64,000 nt of DNA from Lacibacter sp. H407 (GCF_037892605.1 NZ_JBBKTU010000001.1:3472001-3536000), one strand, 5' to 3'. Positions 27,704 to 36,825 are shown, numbered from the stretch's first letter. Translations and numbers: made by a program. Notes: generated by a model not told the origin, from the sequence alone.

Positions 27704-28945
27704 ATGAAGAAGACATTTCAGTTACTCACAATTGCATTTGTATTCCTACAGGTTAGGGGATGGGCACAACAGTTACATTATTCAAGGGAAGAAAGCAATG
27801 CCATTCACGATAGTATCAAGCAAAGCAGGTGGGATGTTGGCGGAAGGTTATCGCATTATAGTTTCAGGTACATGTCGGAGTTTTTTCCTGTTGGTATTAT
27901 TCAGAAGTCCAATGCGCCTTATGTATTCAAAAGCGATCCTAAAAAATCAATTGAGGCTATTTCTGTTAAATCAAAGAACGGAAACATTACTTTCGAAAAT
28001 TATTTGAATCAATTACACATCGGCAGTTTTATTGTGGTTCACAAAGGCGTGATTGTATATGAGAAGTATTTCTCTATGCTTCCAAACGATCAGCATTCAC
28101 TTCAATCGGTAACCAAAGTAATTACTTCGGCACTTATTACCGGTTTGGTCAACGAAAAGAAAATTGACATTAATCGATCCATTGAAACTTATCTTCCCGA
28201 ATTAAAAGGCGGCGACTGGCAGGGAATTTCTGTAAAAGATATTTTGAACATGCGTTCGGGCATGGATAGTTATTCCATTGATTTTGCCAGCGGGCCGTTC
28301 ACGAATCCGCAACATAAAAATTATCAGTTTGAATCGGCTCTGGGCCTGTTGCCAAAAGCTTCAACTACACCTGTATCTGTTTTTACATTTCTTGCAGGAA
28401 TAAAAAAAGACAAGCCTGCCGGATCGCATGCTGAGTATTCTAATCTAAACACGTTTGTATTGGGATGGCTTGCAGAAAAAGTGACAGGAAAAAAATATGC
28501 AGATCTGGTGTCGGAACGAATATGGAAACCGATGGGTGCGTCTTCTGATGCATATGTATGTCTTTCAGACAAGGGCATTCCGTGGTCTCATGGAGGTATG
28601 TCAGTAACCTTGCGGGATCTGGCACGTTTTGGAATGATGTTTACCAACAGTGAGATCAAAAAACGAAACGGAGCTATCATGAACGCCGTGCAACAAAAGG
28701 AAATGTTTGATGCCCCCGCTATCAATAATCCGATGGCTCCATTTAAATGGATGTATCAATGGGATCTGGCAAGTGATGGTGTAATGATGAAAGGTGGTTT
28801 TGGCGGCCAGGCTTTATATGTTGTTCCGGGAAAAGAAATCGTGATCGCTTATTTTAATTATGTTGATAGTGATTGGACTTTGAATACCATCATTTCTGAT
28901 GCAGTATTCAATGATATCATTAAAGCGGTAGAAGCAGGTCAATAG
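27704..28945 (+). CDS. Exported serine hydrolase, class C beta-lactamase family
   Basis: The protein has 413 residues with a signal peptide ending near GWAQ (residue 22). The catalytic motif is SVTK (S135-K138), and the tyrosine motif is in AEYSNLNTFVLGWLAE. KGGFGGQALYVVPGKEIVIAYF near 365 gives the third element, as in the 6-aminohexanoate-dimer hydrolase/EstB group. It is probably a periplasmic esterase, amidase or peptidase, not necessarily a beta-lactamase. It begins 36 bp after arr on the same strand and may share its transcript, but functional linkage is unproven. Confidence 0.9.
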   Translation: MKKTFQLLTIAFVFLQVRGWAQQLHYSREESNAIHDSIKQSRWDVGGRLSHYSFRYMSEFFPVGIIQKSNAPYVFKSDPKKSIEAISVKSKNGNITFENYLNQLHIGSFIVVHKGVIVYEKYFSMLPNDQHSLQSVTKVITSALITGLVNEKKIDINRSIETYLPELKGGDWQGISVKDILNMRSGMDSYSIDFASGPFTNPQHKNYQFESALGLLPKASTTPVSVFTFLAGIKKDKPAGSHAEYSNLNTFVLGWLAEKVTGKKYADLVSERIWKPMGASSDAYVCLSDKGIPWSHGGMSVTLRDLARFGMMFTNSEIKKRNGAIMNAVQQKEMFDAPAINNPMAPFKWMYQWDLASDGVMMKGGFGGQALYVVPGKEIVIAYFNYVDSDWTLNTIISDAVFNDIIKAVEAGQ

Positions 28946-29051
28946 CGAATATTCGCCAAAATTATTTTTCCAATCATTTCTTACATTAGGGTGTCGGTTA
29001 TTCAGTTCTTGTAACAGTAACGTTCAAACGCATTAAACCATCTCTCAACAT

Positions 29052-29684
29052 ATGAGGAAGAATTATTTTTTCTGGGCCAGTTTATTTTTGCTGTTCCTGT
29101 CCGTGTTTGCGTTTTCAGACAATTTATTTTATGATGTGAAGCAGGAGAGTAACAGCGATCCGAAATTTATTATTCACGGTTTATTTTTCTTAGCGTGGTT
29201 CATTATTCTGGTGATCCAAACAGGCTATATCAGAAAAGGAAATTACAAAGCACACCGTGCTCTCGGCATTGCAGGTATGTTGATCGGGCTGGGTGTTATA
29301 ATCAGTACGTTTTATGTATTTGTAGCGGTATATAAAGGATGGTCGGTAATGCCGGATTATGTAAAAGCAAACAGGATCTATACCACAAGTTTTGCTGTTT
29401 TGGTATTGCTGGCTTATTTAAACCGTAAACATGGCATTAAGCACAAACGATATATTTATGTAGGAACACTTTATGTATTGGGGCCGGTTCTCGACAGGGT
29501 TGCAGGTAAGCTGATGAGTTTCGATTCAATGACAGGCGTCGTGTTATTTGAAACAATTATCTGGAACGTATTGTTTCTCTCATTGTTTGTTTATGATTGG
29601 CGTACACTCAAGAAAATACATTCGATCAGTTGGGTTGGGTTTATTTGGTTTTATGTGGTGTGGGTACTTTCTCTTGTGCTTTGA
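29052..29684 (+). CDS. Six- to seven-pass membrane protein, unknown function
   Basis: The protein has 210 residues with hydrophobic segments near 5-22, 43-61, 72-94, 109-124, 135-150, 160-178 and 187-208. Histidines at the ends of segments (FIIHGLFF, YKAHRALGIAG) recall heme-ligating b-type membrane proteins, but no firm motif is present. Similar uncharacterised proteins occur in Bacteroidota. It stands alone, with 106 bp before it and a convergent gene after it. No function is assigned. Confidence 0.75.
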   Translation: MRKNYFFWASLFLLFLSVFAFSDNLFYDVKQESNSDPKFIIHGLFFLAWFIILVIQTGYIRKGNYKAHRALGIAGMLIGLGVIISTFYVFVAVYKGWSVMPDYVKANRIYTTSFAVLVLLAYLNRKHGIKHKRYIYVGTLYVLGPVLDRVAGKLMSFDSMTGVVLFETIIWNVLFLSLFVYDWRTLKKIHSISWVGFIWFYVVWVLSLVL

Positions 29685-29738
29685 TGTGTTGTTGGTTTAT
29701 TATCGTTCAGACCGGCTTCGCCGTGCCGACCGTAGCAA

Positions 29739-29768
29739 CATCGTACCTCTTACTTCGTACATCACATC
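29739..29768. repeat. CGTAC-type intergenic repeat, copy A
   Basis: The 20-mer TCGTACCTCTTACTTCGTAC at 29741-29760 differs at only two positions from the 20-mer at 45422-45441. Both lie immediately at the 3' end of genes. It resembles the low-complexity CGTAC runs found between Bacteroidota genes. Confidence 0.6.
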
Positions 29769-29775
29769 TTCATCC

Positions 29776-30510
29776 TCATCCGCCCGTTTGTCCTGTTCTC
29801 ACTTTTATTTTTTTCTTACCCGCATTCTTCTTTTCGTATTCAAGAATTTCTTTGGGCTTTACTTTTTCTTTCGGCGTTTCTTTCTTGGTGGTAGTTGTTT
29901 CGTTCGGATCGTTGGGATCTTTTTTTACAATACCATTGGCAGTACCGGTACCATCATCGAGTTTGCCGAGTATAAAATTTTCTTTGCGTAATATTTTGCC
30001 GGTACCGGGTTCGTAGATCGTCCACATACCATGTGCAACGGTAGATGCTTCCAGTTTTACTTCTACCAAATACACTTTTTTGGGATCGTTCACATCAAAC
30101 ACTTCAATGGTTTCAGAAGGTTTGTCGGGGTTTTGAGCCAGCCAGCTTTCTTCCCGCACCAGATCACCATTTGCATTAAAGTATTGTTGTTTGCCATGTT
30201 TGTTATTGGCCCTGTAAAATTCAATGGCCAGCAGATCGCCCATTAATGTGTACGAACGCCATGGCCCTTCTTTCTTTCCGTTTTTGAATTCACCTTCTTC
30301 TTCATAGCCGGGCTCTCCACGCACTTCATCGTAACGGATCACCCATTTACCCTGTTTCAGATCTTTAACATCGGTACAGTTGAGCGTATCGCCTTTTACA
30401 CCAATCGTAAAGTCTTTGCATTGAGCAACACCGCTCATCCAAAAAAGGAGAGTGGCTACTGCACTTAACATCAACATTCGTATGTTTGAAATCATTCTTC
30501 TACTTTTCAT
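29776..30510 (-). CDS. Exported MORN/YwqK-like repeat protein
   Basis: The protein has up to 244 residues; the first start is at 30510 but methionines 12 and 14 (30477, 30471) give a more compact signal peptide, MLMLSAVATLLFWMSGVAQC. The mature part has MORN-like units of the YwqK type: KQGKWVIRYDE, EEEGEFKNGKKEGPWRSY, NNKHGKQQYFNANGDLVREESW and HGMWTIYEPGTGKILRKENF. The C-terminal 50 residues are Lys/Glu/Thr-rich and disordered. YwqK is described as an antitoxin in some annotations, but here there is no toxin beside it and the protein is exported, so I take it as an envelope protein. Its start lies 3-40 bp from the divergent propeller gene. Confidence 0.8.
   Translation of the reverse strand: MKSRRMISNIRMLMLSAVATLLFWMSGVAQCKDFTIGVKGDTLNCTDVKDLKQGKWVIRYDEVRGEPGYEEEGEFKNGKKEGPWRSYTLMGDLLAIEFYRANNKHGKQQYFNANGDLVREESWLAQNPDKPSETIEVFDVNDPKKVYLVEVKLEASTVAHGMWTIYEPGTGKILRKENFILGKLDDGTGTANGIVKKDPNDPNETTTTKKETPKEKVKPKEILEYEKKNAGKKKIKVRTGQTGG
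30481..30488 (+). promoter_or_regulatory. -7 box of the BNR propeller gene, inside the divergent gene's first codons
   Basis: TATGTTTG matches TAnnTTTG exactly and sits 50 bp before the ATG at 30538. It would lie in the coding region of the divergent gene if that used its first start, which favours the later start codons there. No clear -33 element seen. Confidence 0.4.
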
Positions 30511-30537
30511 AACATGAGATTAAAAAACCAAAAAAGC

Positions 30538-33105
30538 ATGTACCAGTTAAAAACGGCTGCAATTCTTAAAAATTGCCTGTTCAAAGTTACCCCTCTTCTT
30601 TCGTTTCTGTTCCTTGTACTTATCAGTAACGCACAAATCAAGCCAACAACTGCCGAAGAGCGGCTGAAAGGCATGCAGTTACGCAAGGAAATGGAAAAGA
30701 AATCTTTGTTAAAAGAAAGTAAGTTCCGAAACATTGGTCCTACAGTAATGAGCGGACGTGTAAATGATATCGAAGTAAACCCTGAAGATGTTACAGAATT
30801 TTATGTTGCATATGCCAGTGGTGGTTTGTGGCATACAACTAACAATGGCCAATCGTTCACACCCATTTTTGATAATGAAGATGTGATGACGATTGGAGAT
30901 ATTGCTGTGAAATGGTATGGTAGCCGCATTATTTGGGTGGGCAGTGGCGAAGTAAACAGCAGCCGTTCATCGTATGCCGGTAATGGTGTATATAAAAGTG
31001 GCGATAATGGTAAAACATGGGAGTACCTCGGTTTGCCTGAAAGTCATCATATCGGAAAAATTCAATTGCACCCAACTGATCCAAACACAGCATGGGTAGC
31101 TGCATTGGGACATTTGTATTCACCCAATAAAGAACGTGGTGTGTACAAAACAGTTGATGGCGGTAAAACATGGAAGCTCACACTTGCGATTGATGAAAAT
31201 ACCGGTGCAGTTGAAATGGAGATCAACCCCAATAATCCCAACGACCTGTATGCAGCCATGTGGAACCGTACACGCAGAGGTTGGAAGTTTGATGAAAGCG
31301 GCCCCACCAGCGGCATTTATAAAAGTACCGATGGTGGTAACAACTGGACCTTGATCAGTGGACCGGGCAGCGGTTTTGCGGAAGGAAAAAAGCTCGGTCG
31401 TATTGGCTTGAGTGTGTTTGCACAAAACCCAAACATTGTATTTGCTGTAATTGACAATTACAATCCGTTACCCGATACCGGCAAAAAACAAGTAACCGGT
31501 GATACAACCATTCAACTGAAAGATTTTAAAACCATGACGGCAGATCAACTGCTGACTCTGGATGATAAAAAGCTGGATACGTTTATTCGCAAGCAACGTT
31601 TCCCGGCAAAATATAATGCTGCGGTTGTAAAGGAAATGGTACGAGGCGGAAAAATTCAACCCGTTGCATTGTGGGATTATTTTGATGCAGGCGATGATGG
31701 TTTCAGCAATGCAGGCATCAAAGGTTGCGAAGTATATCGCAGCGATGATGCAGGTAAAACATGGAAGCTTATCAACAATAAATTACCGCAGGCATTCAGT
31801 ACCTATGGATATTATTTTGCGAAGATCTATGTGTCGCCCACCAATGCAGATAAGATCGTTGTATTGGGAGTAAATGCATGGTTAAGTACTGATGCAGGTA
31901 AAACATTTAAGAATATCGACGGACGTAATGTGCATTCCGATCATCATGCATTATGGATCAACCCTAAGCGTGATTCGCATATGATCAATGGAAACGATGG
32001 TGGTTTGAATATTACGTATGATAATGGTGTAAACTGGTTCAAAGCCAATTCGCCGGCGGTAGGCCAGTATTATGCCATTGCTGTGGATGATGCAAAGCCC
32101 TACAATGTATATGGTGGTTTCCAGGATAACGGTACATGGTTTGGCCCAAGCAACAATCGTGAAACAACCGATTGGCACGACAGTGGCAACTATCCATACA
32201 AATCAATTGGCGGAGGCGATGGTATGCAGGTACAGGTTGATACAAGAGATAATACAACTGTATATGTTGGTTCGCAGTTTGGAGCTTATGCAAGAGTAAA
32301 TAAAAATGCGCCGTTTGCAGGTCGTGTAAGTGTGCGTCCGCAACATGAGCTGGGTGATAAGCCATTACGTTTTAACTGGCAGTCGCCGATTCTTTTATCG
32401 AAACACAACCAGGATGTATTTTATTTCGGCAGCAACCGTTTCCACAGAAGTTTCAACAAGGGTGAAAACTCAGTGAACTTAAGCGGCGATCTTACAGGCG
32501 GTAAAAAAGAAGGCAATGTGCCGTTTGGTACACTGGTAACCATGAGTGAATCGCCATTACGTTTTGGGTTGATCTATACCGGTAGTGACGATGGATTTAT
32601 CCATCTTACAAAAGATGGTGGTTATAGTTGGACAGCCATTCATTCCAAGTTACCAAAGCAGGTACAGGGATTGTATGTAAGCCGTGTAGTTGCATCGAAA
32701 TTCAAAGAGAGCAGGGTATATGTTACATTGAACGGATACCGCAACGATCATTTTGCTGCATGGGTATTTGTAAGTGAAGATTATGGAACTACATGGAAAC
32801 AGATCTTTACTGATTTACCAGCTGAACCGGTGAATGTGATCCGTGAAGATCCGAAGCAGGAGAATCTGTTGTACGTGGGTACCGATCATGCATTGTATGT
32901 ATCAGTAGATGGAGGTGCCGGCAGTATGGCATGGATGAGCGGCCTGCCTCGTGTGGCTATTCATGATATTGTTATTCAGGAGCGTGAAAATGAAATTGTA
33001 TTGGGTACGCACGGCCGTAGTTTGTACATTGGTTCGCTTACCGAAGTGCAAAAGCTGGCAAGCGATAAAGCTTATTATGAGATGAAAAAGGCGGAATTAA
33101 AATAA
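30538..33105 (+). CDS. Exported VPS10/BNR-repeat beta-propeller (sialidase-like) protein
   Basis: I start at the ATG at 30538 (MYQLKTAAILKNCLFK), which leaves space for the divergent promoter; the frame extends to 30514. The protein has 855 residues. After the signal peptide comes FRNIGPTVMSGRVNDIEVNPED, the typical opening of these proteins, then BNR-type units with the Asp-box pattern SxDxGxTW: YKSGDNGKTWEYL, YKTVDGGKTWKLT, YKSTDGGNNWTLI, YRSDDAGKTWKLI, LSTDAGKTFKNI, LTKDGGYSWTAI and VSEDYGTTWKQI. Many relatives are near 1000-1050 residues with extra C-terminal domains; this one ends soon after the propeller. It is often annotated as glycosyl hydrolase, but catalytic residues are not obvious. 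Confidence 0.88.
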   Translation: MYQLKTAAILKNCLFKVTPLLSFLFLVLISNAQIKPTTAEERLKGMQLRKEMEKKSLLKESKFRNIGPTVMSGRVNDIEVNPEDVTEFYVAYASGGLWHTTNNGQSFTPIFDNEDVMTIGDIAVKWYGSRIIWVGSGEVNSSRSSYAGNGVYKSGDNGKTWEYLGLPESHHIGKIQLHPTDPNTAWVAALGHLYSPNKERGVYKTVDGGKTWKLTLAIDENTGAVEMEINPNNPNDLYAAMWNRTRRGWKFDESGPTSGIYKSTDGGNNWTLISGPGSGFAEGKKLGRIGLSVFAQNPNIVFAVIDNYNPLPDTGKKQVTGDTTIQLKDFKTMTADQLLTLDDKKLDTFIRKQRFPAKYNAAVVKEMVRGGKIQPVALWDYFDAGDDGFSNAGIKGCEVYRSDDAGKTWKLINNKLPQAFSTYGYYFAKIYVSPTNADKIVVLGVNAWLSTDAGKTFKNIDGRNVHSDHHALWINPKRDSHMINGNDGGLNITYDNGVNWFKANSPAVGQYYAIAVDDAKPYNVYGGFQDNGTWFGPSNNRETTDWHDSGNYPYKSIGGGDGMQVQVDTRDNTTVYVGSQFGAYARVNKNAPFAGRVSVRPQHELGDKPLRFNWQSPILLSKHNQDVFYFGSNRFHRSFNKGENSVNLSGDLTGGKKEGNVPFGTLVTMSESPLRFGLIYTGSDDGFIHLTKDGGYSWTAIHSKLPKQVQGLYVSRVVASKFKESRVYVTLNGYRNDHFAAWVFVSEDYGTTWKQIFTDLPAEPVNVIREDPKQENLLYVGTDHALYVSVDGGAGSMAWMSGLPRVAIHDIVIQERENEIVLGTHGRSLYIGSLTEVQKLASDKAYYEMKKAELK

Positions 33106-33182
33106 CGATAATATCCGTTTGTCATTCAGCCAACAATAGTCTATAAATTTTGTTTTAACTTGTACATTCAAAAATAATACAC

Positions 33183-33689
33183 ATGAAACGTATCTTAAGT
33201 CTATTGCCGGTCTTGGTTTTACTGTTATCAGTAACGGCCTGTGCACAGAATCAAACAAAACCCAGCCCACCTGCAAGTGCAGAATTAAAAGCGGGTGATG
33301 CGACTATTAAAATCAATTACAGTGCACCATCTGTAAAAGGTCGTGAGATCTGGGGTAAATTAGTTCCCTATGGTGAAGTTTGGCGTACGGGTGCAAATGA
33401 AGCCACTGTGTTTGAAACAGACAAGGATATTAAAGTAGAAGGTAAAACACTTGCTGCCGGTAAATATTCACTGTTTACTATTCCCGGTGAAAAAGAGTGG
33501 GTGATCATCTTTAACAAAAATCCAAAGCAATGGGGCGCTTACAGTTACAAAGCAACGGATGATGTGTTGCGTGTAACCGTAAAACCTGCTGCAGCAGAAA
33601 TGACTGAAACATTAAAAATTGACGGTGCAAACGGTAAAGTGACCATTAGTTGGGAAAAACTTGCTGTTGCATTTAACGTAGCCCAATAA
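33183..33689 (+). CDS. DUF2911 lipoprotein
   Basis: The protein has 168 residues with a lipoprotein signal ending SVTAC (cysteine 20). The DUF2911 domain covers the rest: ATIKINYSAPSVKGREIWGKLV, PYGEVWRTGANEATVFETDKD, AAGKYSLFTIPGEKEWVIIFN and QWGAYSYKATDDVLRV. DUF2911 proteins are abundant in Bacteroidota and have no known activity. A strong terminator follows 24 bp after the stop. The family call is firm. Confidence 0.93.
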   Translation: MKRILSLLPVLVLLLSVTACAQNQTKPSPPASAELKAGDATIKINYSAPSVKGREIWGKLVPYGEVWRTGANEATVFETDKDIKVEGKTLAAGKYSLFTIPGEKEWVIIFNKNPKQWGAYSYKATDDVLRVTVKPAAAEMTETLKIDGANGKVTISWEKLAVAFNVAQ

Positions 33690-33713
33690 TTGATGATTCA
33701 TCAATGTGTACCT

Positions 33714-33740
33714 GTCCCCCGGTAATTCGGGGGACTTTTT
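33714..33740 (+). terminator. Rho-independent terminator after DUF2911 gene
   Basis: A 7-bp GC stem GTCCCCC/GGGGGAC with an 8-nt loop is followed by five T. Confidence 0.85.
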
Positions 33741-33812
33741 CATTTCACAGCTTTTCCACAAACAGCGTTAGCCCCGTTCGGCTGGCATTATTATAAGTAG
33801 TTTGCAAACGGA

Positions 33813-34673
33813 ATGAAGGATAGCCGGAATATATTGCTGTTAGTAGTGTCGCTTTGCCTCGTGGGTACATGGGTGTACCATTTATACGATAAGAATCAAT
33901 ACAGCAATCAGCCGTCTACGGTTTCTGTAAAAGACAGTATTGCTGCACAACAAAGCACAAATGATTCGTTACGTATTGCCTACAACACGGTGCTTTCACA
34001 AATTGATTCTTCCAGGAACGTTGTTGATACGTCAACAGCCGCAACGATCCCATCTGCAACAAATGAGATCGACAGTTTGCGAAACGAGATCGCCGCCATC
34101 CTCACCATCAACAATATCACCAAGGAAGATCTGCGCAGGGCCGAAGAGAAGATCAAACAACTGCAACAACGTTTATCAAACACAGCCGCAACCACAACAA
34201 CTGTAGTTGATCCGAGGCCTGTGGTTACTTCTTCAACCGGCAACAGCAAAACAGATCTGCCTGCCAAACAGGAAGCTGTCAATGAAGTGTTCTCGGCTTC
34301 AGGTATCAGTTTACGGGCTATACAAGGCGATGGAAAAGATCAGGTAACTGTCAATGCAGCAGCAGCAGCTTCACTTGCAATTGCCTGTGTTGTGCAGAAC
34401 AGAACAACTTCGTTTACCGATACAGAAGTATATATGGTACTCACCGATCCGTCGGGTGAAGTGGTGCAGGATGATCCCTGGCAGTCGGGAATGTTCACTA
34501 CAGGAAATGATCGTATTCCGTATACACGTAAAGCAAAGCTGGCTTATTCAAAAGGCGACAACAGCCGTATTGCGATGAATTTGAAATTGCCTGCGTATGA
34601 AAAAGGAATGTACAGTGTACAATTCTATCACAATGGTGTGCGTATTGGCAGAACTTCGCTGCGGTTAAATTGA
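33813..34673 (+). CDS. Membrane-anchored coiled-coil protein with beta-rich C-terminus
   Basis: The protein has 286 residues. One N-terminal transmembrane helix (about 7-24) is followed by a coiled coil (about 80-125, EIDSLRNEIAAILTINN and then EEKIKQLQQRL). A Thr/Pro-rich linker comes next, then a C-terminal beta domain (about 155-286) with EVYMVLTDPSGEVVQDDPW and MYSVQFYHNGVRIGRTSLRL. The C-terminal part looks immunoglobulin-like. It probably spans the inner membrane with the beta domain in the periplasm. The exported ASKHA-fold gene follows by 113 bp. No named family recognised. Confidence 0.75.
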   Translation: MKDSRNILLLVVSLCLVGTWVYHLYDKNQYSNQPSTVSVKDSIAAQQSTNDSLRIAYNTVLSQIDSSRNVVDTSTAATIPSATNEIDSLRNEIAAILTINNITKEDLRRAEEKIKQLQQRLSNTAATTTTVVDPRPVVTSSTGNSKTDLPAKQEAVNEVFSASGISLRAIQGDGKDQVTVNAAAAASLAIACVVQNRTTSFTDTEVYMVLTDPSGEVVQDDPWQSGMFTTGNDRIPYTRKAKLAYSKGDNSRIAMNLKLPAYEKGMYSVQFYHNGVRIGRTSLRLN

Positions 34674-34786
34674 AACGACAGTCTCTCCACTTAATCACAT
34701 TTTTTTCACAGTTGAAGAATAGCAGGCTGGTAAAGGGTTTTACCGCATACGATTGTATTACTTTTACCCAAAGCACAACTTACATT

Positions 34787-35929
34787 ATGCGTAACAACGT
34801 CGTGGCTGCCTGGCTGCTGCTCTGTTTTATGACAGGAGGCCAGCATGTGATTGCACAAACAAGCAAGAAAAATGAGTACAATACGCCCAATTTATACGCA
34901 GGTATTGAAGTGGGTTCAAAAGGGGTGAAGCTGAGTGTAATTGAATTGAAGAAGAACGGACAATTAGGGAATAGTTTTTTTGCTGTAAAAGACACTTCGG
35001 TTAACACAGATTTTATTTCCTTTACGCAACAAACATTTGATGCAACGCTCAATGGCCTTACCGGCTTATTTCAAACAGCAAACACAACGTTTAACATTCC
35101 TTCCAAACGAATTTTTACGGTTATCAGCAGCGGGGTAAAGATCCAGGCTGAAAAAGAAAAGCAAAATGCATGGGTGGCAAAACTCATCAACGCTTTTCAG
35201 GAAAAGATCAACGAGCCCGGCAGGAAAGTAGAAGTGGTAGATGTAATGATGGAAGCAAAATTATCACATCAGGGTATTGTTCCTGCAAGCCGTCGTTACA
35301 ATACATTCCTGATCGATATAGGCAGCGGTAATTCTAAAGGAGGCTTTTTCCCGTATGGCAACGACAGTTATTTTTATCTGTTTCAATTATCGTGGGGAAC
35401 AAAGAGTACAGCCAACGCTGCTGAAAAAATGTTGGGTGATGATAAATCGCATGAAAATTACTCAAAGCAATTATTCCGTGTAGCGGCAGGTGCGGAAAGT
35501 TCAGAGATCACTTATGCGGTGAATACAAGTGGCAGTTATCCGGTTAGCGATCATATTGCATTCAGTGGTGGAATTTCCTGGGCCACTGCTACGTTATTAT
35601 ATCCTGAGTTGATGAACAATCCGGTTGTTCCTGTTACCTACGATGATGTGGAACGTTTTGCGAAACGTGTTGCCGAAAATTATTCTTCGTTATCAGAAGC
35701 ATATCTGCTAACAAAGATGGGCAATGGTAAATGGGATAAAAATGCAATAACAGCTGAGATCAAACGGGTGCATACCGTATTCGATCAACGTTCGCTGATG
35801 GCTGGTACAGCGTTGTTGTTGCGCATCATGCGTCAGTTTAAATCGGTGAATGAAGCCAAGCAATTTTATCTGATCAAAAACGGGAATGTTGGATGGGTGT
35901 CGGCCTACGTTGATGAGGCCGTTGATTAA
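34787..35929 (+). CDS. Exported ASKHA-fold (Ppx/GppA-like) protein
   Basis: I start at the ATG at 34787 (MRNNVVAAWLLLCFMTGGQHVIAQ), which gives a signal peptide; the open frame begins 39 codons earlier at a TTG without that logic. The protein has 380 residues. Two ASKHA nucleotide-binding loops are seen: LYAGIEVGSKGVKLSVIELK (phosphate 1) and TFLIDIGSGNSKGGFFPYG (phosphate 2). The pattern is like exopolyphosphatase/guanosine pentaphosphatase, but the usual DxGSN start is EVGSK here, losing the aspartate. An exported ATPase-fold protein would lack periplasmic ATP, so polyphosphate or a binding role is more plausible. A terminator follows. Confidence 0.75.
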   Translation: MRNNVVAAWLLLCFMTGGQHVIAQTSKKNEYNTPNLYAGIEVGSKGVKLSVIELKKNGQLGNSFFAVKDTSVNTDFISFTQQTFDATLNGLTGLFQTANTTFNIPSKRIFTVISSGVKIQAEKEKQNAWVAKLINAFQEKINEPGRKVEVVDVMMEAKLSHQGIVPASRRYNTFLIDIGSGNSKGGFFPYGNDSYFYLFQLSWGTKSTANAAEKMLGDDKSHENYSKQLFRVAAGAESSEITYAVNTSGSYPVSDHIAFSGGISWATATLLYPELMNNPVVPVTYDDVERFAKRVAENYSSLSEAYLLTKMGNGKWDKNAITAEIKRVHTVFDQRSLMAGTALLLRIMRQFKSVNEAKQFYLIKNGNVGWVSAYVDEAVD

Positions 35930-35958
35930 ATTAAGTACTGATCCATTTTTTATATACA

Positions 35959-35986
35959 AACTCTGGCAACTGCCGGAGTTTTTTTT
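35959..35986 (+). terminator. Rho-independent terminator after the ASKHA-fold gene
   Basis: The 10-bp stem AACTCTGGCA/TGCCGGAGTT (one G-T pair) with a 2-nt loop is followed by eight T. Confidence 0.85.
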
Positions 35987-36132
35987 AGGGCATTAAACTT
36001 CTCTTTTCCTTAATGGTCTATGCTCCGGCCTGAGTATTTTTTCGATCGTACCGAAACATGATTGACCATTCATACATCAATCGAAAAAATAGTTTGGCAT
36101 ACTATTTGGCAACCCTAAACAAAATTACGTTT

Positions 36133-36825
36133 ATGAAAATCAAAATTCTTTGTCTTGCTATTTTTGCTGCAAGCATCAGCAGCGTATCAGCGCAGAACTC
36201 TTCCGTATTTATTAAAGCCGGTTATAACATGGCGAATATCTCAATCAGTGATGATGGTGCAGTAGATGAAAACAGGATGCTGTCAAGTTTTCAAGTTGGA
36301 TTGCAGGGCGATATAGCTGTTATTAAAAATGTGCTTTCTATTCAACCGGGATTATTTTTCACCGGTAAAGGTTCAAAGTTGCAAAGTGGACAACCAGGCC
36401 AAAATGGCTATTTCCGCTCAGTAGTAAATCCTTACTATATCGAAGTTCCTGTAAACGTTGTTGTGAAAGCTCCTTTAGGTGGTGGCGCTAAATTTTTTGC
36501 AGGCGCAGGTCCATATGTTGCGATGGGTGTAGGGGGTAATCGAAAACTGGATTACCAGATAATTGGTGTTGCATACAATAGAACTGATAAAATTGATTTT
36601 TCAAATGATGATCCTACCACACAAGGTGAAGAGGGTGCAGGATATGGTATTCTCCGTCGTTTCGATTATGGTTTAAATGGTACAGTAGGTTTTGAAGGAG
36701 AGAAAGCAATGTTCTCGGTGAATTATGGCTTGGGTTTAGCGAAACTGCAATCAGGTGCAGATAATAACATTGATGAAAAAAACAAACATAGAGTTCTGAG
36801 TTTTACAGTCGGTTTCCGTTTGTAA
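36133..36825 (+). CDS. Outer-membrane beta-barrel (porin family) protein
   Basis: I start at the ATG at 36133 (MKIKILCLAIFAASISSVSAQ), which gives a clean signal peptide. The protein has 230 residues and begins SVFIKAGYNMANISIS, typical of the PorT/OmpA-like beta-barrel families of Bacteroidota. Alternating strands with glycine-rich turns (LGGGAKFFAGAGPYVAMGVGG) run to the final strand HRVLSFTVGFRL, which ends in leucine. It is probably an eight-stranded barrel. A strong palindromic terminator follows. Confidence 0.88.
   Translation: MKIKILCLAIFAASISSVSAQNSSVFIKAGYNMANISISDDGAVDENRMLSSFQVGLQGDIAVIKNVLSIQPGLFFTGKGSKLQSGQPGQNGYFRSVVNPYYIEVPVNVVVKAPLGGGAKFFAGAGPYVAMGVGGNRKLDYQIIGVAYNRTDKIDFSNDDPTTQGEEGAGYGILRRFDYGLNGTVGFEGEKAMFSVNYGLGLAKLQSGADNNIDEKNKHRVLSFTVGFRL

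Noticed and set aside
11344-28945. True beta-lactamase resistance genes
   Set aside because: Both serine hydrolases have the SxxK and tyrosine motifs, but so do many esterases and peptidases; nothing points to beta-lactam hydrolysis.
29548-30016. Plus-strand frames of 139-147 codons at the end of the membrane protein gene
   Set aside because: They run over the convergent MORN-like gene; Phe/Ser-rich, with no sensible N-terminus.
29776-30510. YwqK-type antitoxin, suggesting a toxin-antitoxin pair
   Set aside because: The protein is exported and no toxin-like gene is adjacent; the MORN repeats alone do not support an antitoxin role.
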